DNA of 64,000 nt from Nocardia mangyaensis (GCF_001886715.1 NZ_CP018082.1:3100001-3164000), one strand, 5' to 3'; positions 8,390 to 19,428 are shown, counted from the stretch's first letter. Notes: generated by a model from the sequence alone, not told the origin. Program-made: numbers and translations.

Positions 8390-8774
8390 TCGCGGGCCTC
8401 CGGGTGACGCGCCCAGCGGGTCTGGGGGCTGCGTCTTCCTGACTCGTCGTTGGTCCCGGTTGTTCGGGTCTGATAGCCATCGTTGCTGGTCATCGGTACC
8501 GTCGGGGTTCGTCTAGTGGAGGCGTGGTGTGGGCGTAGCGTAGGGGTTTCCGACGTCGGCAACTGCTCGAGTCGTGCCGCAGCGCCCTGCGCGCGTGGTG
8601 CTGATCCCCGAAGGTCGCCTTGGGCGTATTGGGCGGCAATGCCGGTACGCCAGCCCAACGAGTTGCGCGAATCCTCTGTGCTCGCTGCCTCGTGCGCCCG
8701 CAGTACTCGCCCCGCGCGCCAAGAGTTGACTCCCCGATTCCGCTCCGGTCGGGCCGTGGTCGATACGTGGGGTT

Positions 8775-8810
8775 ATGCGGGGGGAAATGTGGGGAGAAAT
8801 GTGGGGGGCG
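8775..8810 (+). repeat. Three tandem 12-bp G-rich repeats
   Basis: Units ATGCGGGGGGAA (8775-8786), ATGTGGGGAGAA (8787-8798) and ATGTGGGGGGCG (8799-8810) follow each other without gaps. They lie upstream of the two palindromes in a non-coding part of the probable mobile element and resemble iteron-like protein-binding repeats. Confidence 0.65.
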
Positions 8811-8884
8811 ATCAAATGGCCCCACCTACACGCCTCGTATCCGCAGGTAGCGGGGCATATCCGCGCGCGGGTGTTATCCAGGAT

Positions 8885-8911
8885 TGTCTATTACAATATA
8901 TGTAATAGACA
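8885..8911. promoter_or_regulatory. Operator-like palindrome 1
   Basis: Perfect 10-bp arms TGTCTATTAC and GTAATAGACA separated by 7 nt of AT (8895-8901), an AT-rich island in very GC-rich DNA. The same outer arm TGTCTAT and the same preceding GGAT recur in palindrome 2 at 9188. It resembles a regulator or replication-protein site. Confidence 0.65.
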
Positions 8912-9187
8912 TGCGTGCCCGGCGCTGACTCGTGCCTATGCGGAGGAGTTGGCCCGCCGCCCAGTTCCTTGTTCCGTCTGTGCCGACCGGGTTCGAGCCC
9001 CATGCTGTGAGCTGTTGGGGCGGTTCGCGTTCGGTGCTCGGGGTGAGTGGCTCGATGAAGATTTTTCCATGGCACGTTCCATGATGGGTTTCGATGAAGT
9101 ATTCGGTGGGAGGATTAAAACGACGCACCCCGCAACCGCATCCGTGCAGGTCAGAGGGCGCATATCTGGGCGGATATCATCGTGGAT

Positions 9188-9213
9188 TGTCTATACATCA
9201 GAATGTATAGACA
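9188..9213. promoter_or_regulatory. Operator-like palindrome 2
   Basis: Perfect 11-bp arms TGTCTATACAT and ATGTATAGACA with a 4-nt spacer. The upstream flank (GCATATCTGGGCGGATATCA) also resembles that of palindrome 1, so about 45 bp have been duplicated as a module. Both copies are followed directly by an ATG overlapping the arm, but neither has a convincing gene behind it. Confidence 0.65.
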
Positions 9214-9412
9214 TGGCTCTCGGGGACATTCTCGCGGATTATCGCGGGCATTGTGTGTCTGCTCTGCGTTGCTCTCGCGGGCGGGTTCTGTTGTCTCGGT
9301 GTCGGAATCGTTATGACACCGTGGCTCGACATGGTGTCCCGATTCGGGCCTTTTCTCGGCAGTAGATAAGTGAGGACCGAACTCGTTCACACCCACCCTC
9401 GGGAGGCCCGCC

Positions 9413-9649
9413 GTGACCGATACCCCCACACCCAGACCGCCCTCGCCCCCGGACCGTGAGCGGTCGGTGGTGGTGCCGCTGGACCCTGACCGGATCGAGC
9501 ACTGGCGACAGGTCGTGGCCGACCGTGAGCCCTTGGCCCGCGCCCAGCTCGACGCGATCGCCGCTGTCCTGGACCGTGTCCGGGCACGGAAACGGGCCGC
9601 CACTGACCACGGTAGTAGCGACCCGCACCAGTACCCGAACGCTGCCTGA
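9413..9649 (+). CDS. Small hypothetical protein (78 aa)
   Basis: 78 residues: a proline-rich start, then a helical, arginine-rich segment (DRIEHWRQVVADREPLARAQ, LDRVRARKRA). The GTG at 9413 has GGGAGG six bases upstream. The gene is convergent with the serine integrase; only 9 bp separate the two stops. It is on the probable mobile element and could be a small DNA-binding or excision accessory protein, but no HTH is clear. Confidence 0.65.
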   Translation: MTDTPTPRPPSPPDRERSVVVPLDPDRIEHWRQVVADREPLARAQLDAIAAVLDRVRARKRAATDHGSSDPHQYPNAA

Positions 9650-9658
9650 GGGGCCGCG

Positions 9659-11272
9659 TCAGGCCACGGAAACCCCGTCCCCTGCCCCGGTGCCCGCGTC
9701 ATCCGTGACGCGGGCACCGGGGCCGTCGTGCGCCTGGGGTGCGGGTGTGTTCTTGTCCACCAACCGGATTCGGGACCGGTCGAACCTCGGCCCCGCCGTG
9801 GTGGCCGGGTCTACCATGAGGCGGCTGCCGTGCAGTGCGCGTTTGATCATGGCGCGTTTGTCGGCGGTGCCCGCATCCTCCCACTGCTGTGCCCATGCCT
9901 GCGCGGATTCCGCGCGCACGGCCGGGGAGTCATCGATGTCGGTATCGGCGTCGAGGGCGTCGAGTTCGGCGGTGAGCTTGGCGATGCGGGCATCGACCCC
10001 GGCCATCACCGTGTCGTAGCGGTCGAGGCTGATCTCGCCCTTGCCCAGCCGCGCCGACATCACCGTCGCGGTCTCGCGCGCCTCGGCCAGCGCATCGGCG
10101 ATCGGGCGGCGGCGTTTGGCAAGATCGTCGGCGGCGGCGATCAACGCGTCGGCATGGCGAGGGTCCGACAGTGTCGCCACCACCAGCGCGCCTACCTCCT
10201 GGTCCAGGGTGCGGGCGTCGACCGAGACACGGTTGCAGCCGCCTCCGGTCTGGCGTTTCTGGCAGATGTAGCGGCGGCGCACCTCCCCGTCGGGGTAGTT
10301 GCGTCCGTGCTGGGGGCGGCCGGTCAAACCCTTCCCGCACAATCCGCAGTGCACCAGCCCCGAGCACAGGTAGTCCGCTGTCGGGGGCCGACCGACAGGG
10401 GTGGTGTCGCGCAGTGCGCACAGCCGTTCCCACTGCTGCGGTGTGATCAGCGGATTCGCATCGGTCATGGTGGTGACGATCTCGCCGTGGTGGGTCACGT
10501 ATCCGGCGTAACGCGGGTTGAACACCACTCGCTTGACCTTTTCCCCACTCCAGGCGGCACCGGTGCGGGTGGTGATCCCGCGCCGGTTCAAGTCCGCCGC
10601 GATCGTCTTGTAACCGATCGCGTCCTCTTTCAGCGCTGCCGTCGTGTCCTGGCCCGCTTGCGTTTTCGCCTGAATGCCCGCCTGTTTGTCCAGCACCCGG
10701 GCGACCATCTCGCGCACGATCGCCGCCTCGGACTCGCGAATGGTGATTCCGTCGCGTTCGTAGCCGAAGGGGCGGTGCGAGTGATTCGACTCGCCGCGGG
10801 CCACTTTCACTCGTTTGCCGCGCTTGACCCGCGAGGACAGGCGGTCCGATTCGTAGGCCGCTGCGTTGAGCTGGTCACGAAAAGCCTTGCGGCCGCTCGC
10901 TGTTTCCAGGTCGTACTCGCCCTCGCTGTCCAGCACGACCAGGCCCCGCTCGGCGGCCAGGATCAACCGTTCACCCTCGATCGGGCGACGGGAGAACCGA
11001 GCCATGTCGAACACCACCACCCCGCCGGTCTCCCCGGACTCCAGCCGCGCCATCAACGCATCCCACTTCGGCCGCCGCACACTCGGATTCCACGCCGAAC
11101 GCCCGTCATCGACATGCACCCGCCCCACCGTCGCACCCAGATCCCGCACCCGCACCGTGCAGTCATCGACCTGCCCACCGGTGGACCGCTGCCGCTCATC
11201 ACCCACACGCGACACCCGAGCGTAGATATCCAGCACTAGATCATTACCGGCTGTGACCTGTGGTTTTGCCAT
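9659..11272 (-). CDS. Large serine recombinase (integrase)
   Basis: 537 residues. The N-terminal resolvase domain has YARVSRVGDERQRSTGGQ with catalytic Ser21 and Arg19, then VVVFDMARFSRRP; the recombinase domain follows (about 170-290), then a zinc ribbon (CSGLVHCGLCGKGL with later CQKRQTGGGC) and a coiled-coil-like region (AKLTAELDALDAD). This is the layout of phage and integrative-element serine integrases. I prefer ATG at 11,272 (GGGGAG eight bases upstream) to the GTG at 11,281, which sits too close to that site. The start is next to a truncated regulator gene, so the enzyme probably integrated its element there. Confidence 0.95.
   Translation of the reverse strand: MAKPQVTAGNDLVLDIYARVSRVGDERQRSTGGQVDDCTVRVRDLGATVGRVHVDDGRSAWNPSVRRPKWDALMARLESGETGGVVVFDMARFSRRPIEGERLILAAERGLVVLDSEGEYDLETASGRKAFRDQLNAAAYESDRLSSRVKRGKRVKVARGESNHSHRPFGYERDGITIRESEAAIVREMVARVLDKQAGIQAKTQAGQDTTAALKEDAIGYKTIAADLNRRGITTRTGAAWSGEKVKRVVFNPRYAGYVTHHGEIVTTMTDANPLITPQQWERLCALRDTTPVGRPPTADYLCSGLVHCGLCGKGLTGRPQHGRNYPDGEVRRRYICQKRQTGGGCNRVSVDARTLDQEVGALVVATLSDPRHADALIAAADDLAKRRRPIADALAEARETATVMSARLGKGEISLDRYDTVMAGVDARIAKLTAELDALDADTDIDDSPAVRAESAQAWAQQWEDAGTADKRAMIKRALHGSRLMVDPATTAGPRFDRSRIRLVDKNTPAPQAHDGPGARVTDDAGTGAGDGVSVA
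9685..9722. terminator. 17-bp perfect hairpin at integrase 3' end
   Basis: CCCCGGTGCCCGCGTCA at 9685-9701 pairs perfectly with 9706-9722 over a 4-nt loop. It lies inside the last codons of the integrase and about 36 bp beyond the convergent 78-residue gene, so it could stop transcription coming from that gene. No T-run is present on either side. Confidence 0.6.
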
Positions 11273-11294
11273 GATATTCACTCCCCAACGGGTA

Positions 11295-11325
11295 AGGGGC
11301 TACTAATCACATACTAGCCCCGGCG
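11295..11325. other. Putative attachment-site junction
   Basis: Homology to an MmyB-like regulator stops around 11,310 (codons for AGAS) and the following sequence leads straight into the integrase start. The attachment core therefore probably lies in about 11,295-11,325. The exact crossover dinucleotide cannot be fixed without the partner site. Confidence 0.6.
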
Positions 11326-11456
11326 ATCACCGCGACCTCCTCGCGGCGCAGCCCCGGGGTTCGGCGCACGCCCGCGTCCGGCAGACCCACATCCTCCGGT
11401 GTCAGCCGGGCCCTGCGGGTTCTGAGGAAGTCACGGAGCTGATCTCGACGGTCCAC
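11307..11456 (-). pseudogene. Truncated MmyB-like HTH regulator (5' fragment)
   Basis: 49 residues: RDFLRTRRARLTPEDVGLPD then TPGLRREEVAVIAGAS, the N-terminus of an MmyB/XRE-type regulator. In the family this continues directly with a segment like VDYYTRLEQGR; here it runs into Met and a TGA at 11,307. The break falls at the point where the integrase element begins, so the gene was most likely split by integration. The C-terminal part is not visible at lower coordinates in this window. The likely start is GTG at 11,456. Confidence 0.75.
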
Positions 11457-11539
11457 GCACTCAGCGTAGGCGGCCGCGCGGCCGAGGTCGTGGCCTTCGC
11501 GCACTGCCCGCCGGTGCTGGGCGCCGGCCGCGGCGGGCG

Positions 11540-12511
11540 TCAATCGGCGACCGGAATACTGGAGATCGTGAACGGCAGTTCCGGTGCCTGCTCGGCGACG
11601 AGCCGGTTGTATTGACTGTTGACCACGAGGATGCGGCCTCGTTCGGTGAGCGCGGCCTGGCTCGGGTGCCGCAACCCGCCCGGCGGGATCAGGGTGTCGA
11701 CGACCTGGGCGCTGGTGAGGTCTTCGTTCATCGCCAGCACCGCGACCCGGGGTTCCTGGTCGCCCGCGGCATAGAGATTGCCCTGCGTCACGAACACCTG
11801 CCGGCCGTCGGCGGAGATCAGCGCGTCCCCGCTCGGCAGCGGGGGCGCGTCCACCTCGATCACCGCTCCGGTGAATCGGTCGATACGCCAGAGCTGACCG
11901 GTATTGCTCTGCACCGACAACAGATGCCGACCCACGGCGAGGATCCCGTTGAGGTTGTGTCTGCCGTGGATCCAGTCGATAGGGGTGTCGGCCACATCCA
12001 GCCACGGCTCCAACTGCCAGCGGCCCTCGGTCTCGGTGATCCGGTAGATCACCGGAAGGAAGGAATCGGTGACGTAGGCCGAACCGTCGTCGGCGATGGT
12101 GACCTCGTTGACGAACCCGCCGTCGAGACCGCGGAGTTCGGCGAGCAGTTCGGCACCGGCGGGGTCATAGATGCGGATGGAGTTGCTGTCGGCACCGTTG
12201 ACGAACAACCGGCCCGCCGGGTCCAGCGTCATCCCGGAGGTCAGCGCGCGGCCGTCGGTCCCGTCCGGCGACCAGAGTTCCACCTCCGGCCGATCGATGT
12301 GCCCGCGATAGAGCGCGCCGTCGGCCGCGCTGCCGACATAGAAGTGGCCGCTCGCCGGGTCGTAGGCCAATCCGGTGGGGAAGGCGCGATCACCGGGGAT
12401 CACATAGTGGTCGAGCGGGACCTGCGCCGACTCGGCCGGGGCGGTACCGGTGCAAGCCATGGTGACGGTGACGGAAACACCGAGGAGGAGGTGACGGAAG
12501 CGAACACGCAT
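11540..12511 (-). CDS. Secreted beta-propeller (SMP-30-like) protein
   Basis: 323 residues. A signal peptide is visible (MRVRFRHLLLGVSVTVTMA followed by Cys20), and the Cys could make it a lipoprotein. The mature part has repeated strand motifs such as GLAYDPASGHFYVGSA, GMTLDPAGRLFVNGAD and EVTIADDGSAYVTDS, as in six-bladed propellers of the gluconolactonase/SMP-30 kind. It probably acts outside the membrane on a small molecule or as a binding protein; its substrate is unknown. The start ATG at 12,511 has AAAGGA ten bases upstream. It lies just beyond the integrated element. Confidence 0.8.
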   Translation of the reverse strand: MRVRFRHLLLGVSVTVTMACTGTAPAESAQVPLDHYVIPGDRAFPTGLAYDPASGHFYVGSAADGALYRGHIDRPEVELWSPDGTDGRALTSGMTLDPAGRLFVNGADSNSIRIYDPAGAELLAELRGLDGGFVNEVTIADDGSAYVTDSFLPVIYRITETEGRWQLEPWLDVADTPIDWIHGRHNLNGILAVGRHLLSVQSNTGQLWRIDRFTGAVIEVDAPPLPSGDALISADGRQVFVTQGNLYAAGDQEPRVAVLAMNEDLTSAQVVDTLIPPGGLRHPSQAALTERGRILVVNSQYNRLVAEQAPELPFTISSIPVAD

Positions 12512-12546
12512 GGGCAGACGGTCCTTTCGTGACGAATTCGGCCCCC

Positions 12547-13101
<555 letters not shown>

Positions 13102-13273
13102 TCACGATGTTGTTGTTCGCCGACCAGCGGCGTCCGGGCTTTCGCAGACCCCGGCGCTGGGTCTCGGTGGCCGCCTCGAGGCCCCTTCGTCTCGGCGCCG
13201 GTCGAGGATCTGATGCTTCACCGAACACACGAAACGCCACTCCAGGGACCGTGACTCTGTTTCGGCGACCCCG

Positions 13274-15070
<1,797 letters not shown>

Positions 15071-15087
15071 TCATCGGTTCCTGGTCG

Positions 15088-15720
15088 CTATTTGTCGAGT
15101 TCGGAGGCCATCACGGCGGCTTGGGTGCGCCGTTCGACACCGAGTTTGGTCAGTAGCCGGGAGACGTAGTTCTTGATGGTCTTCTCGGCCAGGAACATGC
15201 GTGCGGCGATCTGCCGGTTGGTCAGTCCTTCGCCGAGCAGGGCGAGCAGCGTGCGTTCCTGCTCGGTGAGGGAGGCCAGCGGACCGGTCTTCTCTTCGGC
15301 CTCGGCACGGAGTTTGCTCATCAGCGCCGCGGCGGCGCGGTTGTCCAGCAGCGATTTTCCGGCGCTGACGTCGCGGATCGCTTGGACGAGTTCGAGGCTT
15401 TTGATGTCTTTGATCACGTAGCCGCTGGCGCCGGCCAAAATGGCGTTGAGCATCGCTTGCTCATCGGTGAACGAGGTGAGGATGAGGCAGCGTAGCTCTG
15501 GATCGGCGGAGAGCAGTTCGCGGCAGAGTTCGATGCCGTTGCCGTCGGGCAGTAGCACGTCGAGCACCGCGACGTCCGGTCGCAGGGCGGGAATGCGCGC
15601 CAGCGCTTGGGAACAGTTCCCGGCCTCACCAATGACCTCGAGGTCGGGTTCGAGGTCGATGAGGTCGGCGACGCCGTGTCGCACGATTTCGTGATCGTCG
15701 ACCAGAAAGACCTTGACCAT
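15088..15720 (-). CDS. devR: DevR/DosR-like response regulator
   Basis: 210 residues of the NarL/FixJ family. The receiver domain has Asp8-Asp9, phosphoacceptor Asp54 ([12 protein letters not shown]), Thr82 and Lys104, all at the positions of mycobacterial DosR. The LuxR-type HTH is in 145-205 ([23 protein letters not shown]). It should activate genes carrying GGGAC-N4-GNCCC boxes once phosphorylated by the adjacent DevS. Many such boxes are found in this window. The sequence upstream of its start (TCGGACCTTTCGAT at about 15,724) is a weak half-site that could allow autoregulation. A second, frameshifted copy lies at 48,335-48,978. Confidence 0.95.
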   Translation of the reverse strand: MVKVFLVDDHEIVRHGVADLIDLEPDLEVIGEAGNCSQALARIPALRPDVAVLDVLLPDGNGIELCRELLSADPELRCLILTSFTDEQAMLNAILAGASGYVIKDIKSLELVQAIRDVSAGKSLLDNRAAAALMSKLRAEAEEKTGPLASLTEQERTLLALLGEGLTNRQIAARMFLAEKTIKNYVSRLLTKLGVERRTQAAVMASELDK

Positions 15721-15804
15721 GTGTTCGGACCTTTCGATTCAGGTGTCGTTCCAGCCTACGACGCCGAGGGGAATTGTCGTGAGCGGCGACCGGGCCGTCG
15801 ATGT

Positions 15805-16118
15805 TCAGGAGTGTGGTCGCGCGACGAGGACCGGCACAGTGGCGCGATCGAGCACCGCTCTGCTCACTGATCCCAGGGAGAACCCGGCTGGTCCGCGACG
15901 GCCTCGGCGACGACCCGCCGTACCCGCACCTGCGGGTAATTCTCGGCATAGCCGCGCCGTGCGCGATTTCCTGGCGAGAACCGACGCCGGGGTACCAGGT
16001 GCAGTGGCGGGTTATGCTGTGCGGCCTCTCGGGCTGCCCACCGCACCGCCGAGAGTGCGTGCACGGAGCCATCGGCCCCGACCAGGACAGGCCGGGGTCA
16101 TCGTCGCGGCCATATGTG
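15805..16118 (-). pseudogene. Decayed universal stress protein
   Basis: Pieces of one USP are readable in different frames on the minus strand: the start of a domain (VHALSAVRWAAREAA), a middle piece (GYAENYPQVRVRRVVAE) and the end (SLGSVSRAVLDRATVPVLV) closing at TGA 15,805-15,807. At least one internal deletion and two frame changes separate them, and the ATP-binding G-x2-G-x9-GS loop is mostly missing. It is a dead relative of the intact USPs at 16,743 and 18,210. Confidence 0.75.
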
Positions 16119-16226
16119 TGCCGTCGGATGCAGAGCATCCGCCCTGTCGTGGCTCTTCATGGTCTCCGTCTCTCTGTGCCGGTACGTCACGCAGGAAAGC
16201 GCTCAGCGGCGACTCGGCTGTCGTCC

Positions 16227-16496
16227 CTAGTCGAGGCCGATCGCGGGAGGTGATGCCCAAGGAACTGTCGGGCGTGAGCGCCATCCCCAACGCAGCAGCA
16301 GCACAGCGAGGATCAAGTAGAGCGCGAGGGCGGCGTATACGAGGGTGCTGCCGTAATCGCGGGCCCATAGCGATAGCTGAGGTGATACGCACATCGCGCC
16401 AGCGAGCAGCATACAAGCCAGGGCGATGGCGGGATGGGCCAGTGGTGCGGTCGCCGGGTCGGTTGTAGAAGGATCACGATGCGATGACAAACCCAT
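16227..16496 (-). CDS. Small membrane protein (89 aa)
   Basis: 89 residues with two predicted membrane helices (ALACMLLAGAMCV and LVYAALALYLILAVLLLRWG). The start ATG at 16,496 gives the shortest frame that contains both. A DosR-like box (16,554-16,567) lies about 60-70 bp upstream, so it is probably part of the DevR regulon. It resembles in layout the other small two- to four-helix proteins at 42,685 and 49,605. The function is unknown. Confidence 0.6.
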   Translation of the reverse strand: MGLSSHRDPSTTDPATAPLAHPAIALACMLLAGAMCVSPQLSLWARDYGSTLVYAALALYLILAVLLLRWGWRSRPTVPWASPPAIGLD

Positions 16497-16553
16497 AGAT
16501 CGAGTGTCGCCAGCGAGAGGGCCCCTGGTCAGGGCCGCGTTGCCCTTGCTCGT

Positions 16554-16567
16554 GGGACCAAAGTCGG
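16554..16567. promoter_or_regulatory. DosR-like box
   Basis: GGGACCAAAGTCGG matches GGGAC-N4-GNCCC in 8 of 9 informative positions apart from the last two. It is 58 bp upstream of the small membrane-protein start at 16,496. Confidence 0.6.
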
Positions 16568-16742
16568 TGACTGCGTGGACACATCCAACCCCCGTAGCGG
16601 TCGTGCAGTGCGGTGCCGATGGATGCTGATCATCAGCGAGATCCACGGCGGTCATCAGCGAGCGGACCAGCCGGGACGTCGACGGAATCGACGGGGCGGC
16701 GGTGCTCGTCGTGTGAAGCCGCCGCCCCGTCGGCCGCACCGA

Positions 16743-17627
16743 TCAGTGCTGCGACCGCGGCCGGGCGATGATGACCGGGCTCTCGGCGCCGTGCAACACC
16801 GCTTGCGCCACCGAACCGAGCGTCATGCCCGCGAAGCCGCCCCGGCCGTGGCTACCGACGACGATCAGTTGCGCTCCCGTGGACGCGTCGAGCACCGCCC
16901 GGGCGGGACGGTCTTCCACGACGACACGATCGACCTGCACCTCAGGGTACTTTTCCGCATAGCCGGCGAGGCTTTCCGACAGCAATGCCTCCGCTTCGGT
17001 CTGCATTGTCGAGCGAGCCTCGTAGCGGTAGAACTCCGACCAGGCATTGACCGCAACCAGCCGGGTGCGGCGGCGGGCCGCCTCGTCGAAGGCGATCCCG
17101 ATGGCGTCGGTGCTGCACGCGGAGCCGTCGACACCGACCACCACGGGCCCTTCGGCGTCGACAAGAGCGTCCGGGATCACCGCGACCGGGCATTCGGCAT
17201 GCCGGGCGAGGGAGGTGCTGACCGAGCCGAGCAGCGTGCGGCGTAGCGCGCCGAGCCCGCGACTGCCGACGACGATCAGCCGTGCGGAGGTGCTCCGGTC
17301 GCGCAGTACCGGGATCGGGGCTCCTTCGATCACATCGGTGGAGATCGTGATGTCGGCGATCGGCGTGGTCAGAGCCGCTGCTTCGGTCGCGGCGGCGTCG
17401 GCGACATCCTTCTTCCCTTGATGATGCAGCGCCGCATGGTCGTCGCGCGGGCCGGTGAGCCCCGGGCCGTAGTAGTAGTCGACCGGGATCTCGACCGCGA
17501 AGACGATGTCGAGCGGCGCGCGGTGATGGGCGGCGAACTCGGCCGCCCAGCGCAACGCGAAGCCCGACTGTTCCGAACCGTCGACGCCGACCACGACGGG
17601 CTGATTCTGGTTTCCGAGAGGGGACAT
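16743..17627 (-). CDS. Universal stress protein, tandem USP domains
   Basis: 294 residues with two USP domains. Each has the opening VVVGVDGS and the ATP-binding loop (GSRGLGALRRTLLGSVST near 125 and GSHGRGGFAGMTLGSV near 260). Tandem-domain USPs of this type (Rv2005c, Rv2623, Rv1996 in mycobacteria) bind ATP and slow growth under hypoxia. The start ATG at 17,627 is preceded by a GAAAG purine stretch. It lies between a decayed USP and another intact one, in the DevR neighbourhood. Confidence 0.92.
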   Translation of the reverse strand: MSPLGNQNQPVVVGVDGSEQSGFALRWAAEFAAHHRAPLDIVFAVEIPVDYYYGPGLTGPRDDHAALHHQGKKDVADAAATEAAALTTPIADITISTDVIEGAPIPVLRDRSTSARLIVVGSRGLGALRRTLLGSVSTSLARHAECPVAVIPDALVDAEGPVVVGVDGSACSTDAIGIAFDEAARRRTRLVAVNAWSEFYRYEARSTMQTEAEALLSESLAGYAEKYPEVQVDRVVVEDRPARAVLDASTGAQLIVVGSHGRGGFAGMTLGSVAQAVLHGAESPVIIARPRSQH

Positions 17628-17924
17628 GGTGTGTGCCTTTCTGTTTCTCCCACTGTGCGCCGCTCGCCGACGCGCCCGGCAGGGCCGCACGGCCCCCACA
17701 GTGAGGTCGTTTGTCGCTGGGAGACGACTTCGACCGTGCCCGCACGGAGTACGCGATGGCCGATGTTCACCCGAGGGCGACCAAGTGCTGACCGACCGGA
17801 CTCATCGGGCCGCCCCGGCGCGGGGTTCGAAGGCCGGTGCGCCGAGCGCGGCCACCGCGATGGCCAGCATCACGCACACCCGATCGAGTGACATTCGGCA
17901 GTGCCTGATCCACGCCGGTAGGAC

Positions 17925-18131
17925 ATGCATGGACGGTGGGGAGCGCGGATACCCGGGGGCCTGCGGCAGCTGCATGGCCTTGGCGGCGGTGGGCTGGTGG
18001 ACGCTTCGGGATTGACCGACCGGATCGGCGCCGACCGGCTCTTTCCCACCCTGCCGACCGCGCTGGACGCGTTCCGGTCCGACGCCGACGGGAGGCCGAT
18101 CGGCCGTCGGGGCGATGACATTGTGCCCTGA
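17925..18131 (+). pseudogene. SulP/STAS C-terminal remnant
   Basis: A 68-residue frame whose middle reads SGLTDRIGADRLFPTLPTALDAF, typical of the end of the STAS domain of SulP anion transporters. No membrane part or STAS start is present, so only the last ~50 codons of a gene remain. Codon use is like its neighbours, pointing to decay in place rather than recent arrival. Confidence 0.5.
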
Positions 18132-18209
18132 CGTCGCCGGTCCGATCCCCGCCATGCTCGATGGTGAATCCGGCGGTCGAAACGATCGTGCCGACGAAGG
18201 GAAACGACC

Positions 18210-19112
18210 ATGTCGCCTGACGAAACCAGTCCCGCCCAGCATCAGGTCCCACCGGTGCTGGCCGCGGTCGACGGTTCGGCGAGCTCGTATCAGGCCGCCG
18301 CCTGGGGAGCCGTCGACGCTGTGCTGCACCACCGGCCACTGCATATCCTCACCTCGGCCGCGCTGCCGGTCGGCTCCGGGCCCGCGCTGTCGCCAGTCGA
18401 CGCGAGTCTCGAGTGGTTGCGCGTCGACGCCGAGCGCGTCGTCGGTGAGGCAGCCCGGGTCGCGCGGGCCGCGGTTCCCACCGCGGACCTCGTGATCACC
18501 ACCGAGATCAGTGTCGAATCGGCTACTGCGCTGCTGATCGAGCGCTCGGCCTCGGCGCGGATCCTGGTTGTCGGTAGCAGGGGACTCGGCGCCTTCCAGC
18601 GTGGTCTGCTCGGCTCGATCAGTACGGCGGTGACGCGCCACGCGCACTGCCCGGTCGCGGTGATCCACGACAATGCCGGGCTCGACCCCGTGGCGGCGGC
18701 GCTCCCGGTGCTCGTCGGCGTCGACGGGAGCGACAACAGTGTTGCTGCGATGGAACTCGCTTTCGAGGAGGCGTCACGGCGCAAGGTGGATCTGGTCGCG
18801 CTGCACGCGTTCAGCGATGCCAGTGCCGACCTGCCGATGCTCGGGTGGGAGATGGGCAGGCAAACCGCTGAGGCCGAGCTCGGCGAAGCTCTGGCCGGGC
18901 ACGCCGAGCAGTATCCGGATGTCGTGGTACGCAGGATCGTGGTGGCCGACCGTCCGGTCCGCTCGCTGCTCGACGCATCGTCGTCGGCCCAACTACTTGT
19001 CGTGGGTAGTCACGGGCGTGGCGGGTTCGCCGGCATGGTGCTCGGATCGACGAGCAACGCACTGCTGCATTCAGTGGAGATTCCCATCATCGTGGTCCGC
19101 GATCGCCGGTGA
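18210..19112 (+). CDS. Universal stress protein, tandem USP domains
   Basis: 300 residues with two USP domains: VLAAVDGSASSYQAA and VLVGVDGSDNSVAAM at the domain starts, and ATP loops GSRGLGAFQRGLLGSIST and GSHGRGGFAGMVLGSTSN. It is divergently oriented from the USP at 16,743. The ATG at 18,210 has GAAGGGAAACGACC just upstream. It should bind ATP and act in the cytoplasm in the hypoxia or dormancy response, by analogy with mycobacterial tandem USPs. No clear DosR box is seen in the 300 bp before it. Confidence 0.92.
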   Translation: MSPDETSPAQHQVPPVLAAVDGSASSYQAAAWGAVDAVLHHRPLHILTSAALPVGSGPALSPVDASLEWLRVDAERVVGEAARVARAAVPTADLVITTEISVESATALLIERSASARILVVGSRGLGAFQRGLLGSISTAVTRHAHCPVAVIHDNAGLDPVAAALPVLVGVDGSDNSVAAMELAFEEASRRKVDLVALHAFSDASADLPMLGWEMGRQTAEAELGEALAGHAEQYPDVVVRRIVVADRPVRSLLDASSSAQLLVVGSHGRGGFAGMVLGSTSNALLHSVEIPIIVVRDRR

Positions 19113-19187
19113 CCGGCAGACACGGCCACCAGCGCGGTACATGGTTCTGGCGCGCCACGGGACGCCCCCGCGTTCGTACTATCCGGC

Positions 19188-19428
19188 TAAGGCGGTGTAG
19201 TCGCGCGGGTGCAGCACGTTGATCACCGCAGCGACCTTGCGCGGGATTCTGCGGCCGAACCAGCGGCCGAGCGGCCCCCCGCAGTGCGGGTCCGAGTCCG
19301 ACAGTGAACAGCCAGGCATCCTTGTCCGCCAACGCATTCAGATTGTGGTGCACACAGGCACAGGCTTCGGGGAGCAGGTCCATGTCGTGGATCGCGCGGC
19401 CGATCACGACGGCATCGATATTCGACAC
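19188..19428 (-). pseudogene. Flavodoxin-domain remnant
   Basis: Two frames together read like the C-terminal two thirds of a HemG/menaquinone-dependent protoporphyrinogen-oxidase type flavodoxin: [29 protein letters not shown], then in another frame GRWFGRRIPRKVAAVINVL and HPRDYTA. The N-terminal FMN phosphate loop is missing and a frameshift lies near 19,280. A second damaged copy of the same gene family is at 55,500-55,874. Confidence 0.7.

Larger units (their letters stand above)
8390..9412. other. Repeat-rich intergenic region of the element
   Basis: About 1 kb between the radical-SAM cluster and the 78-residue gene. It contains the three 12-bp tandem repeats and the two palindromes listed separately, and locally low GC. 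Long frames cross it (for example 8775-9365) but they run through the repeats and have no ribosome-binding site or family resemblance, so I treat it as regulatory or replication DNA. Confidence 0.5.

Noticed and set aside
8775..8810. CRISPR array
   Set aside because: The three 12-bp units are adjacent without spacers and there are no cas genes.
8775..9365. 196-codon frame over the repeats and palindromes
   Set aside because: It runs through the 12-bp repeats and both palindromes, has no ribosome-binding site and no domain; I treat the region as regulatory DNA.
9728..11239. 503-codon open frame opposite the integrase
   Set aside because: It is antisense to a well-supported integrase, has no family resemblance or ribosome-binding site, and is explained by GC-rich third positions.
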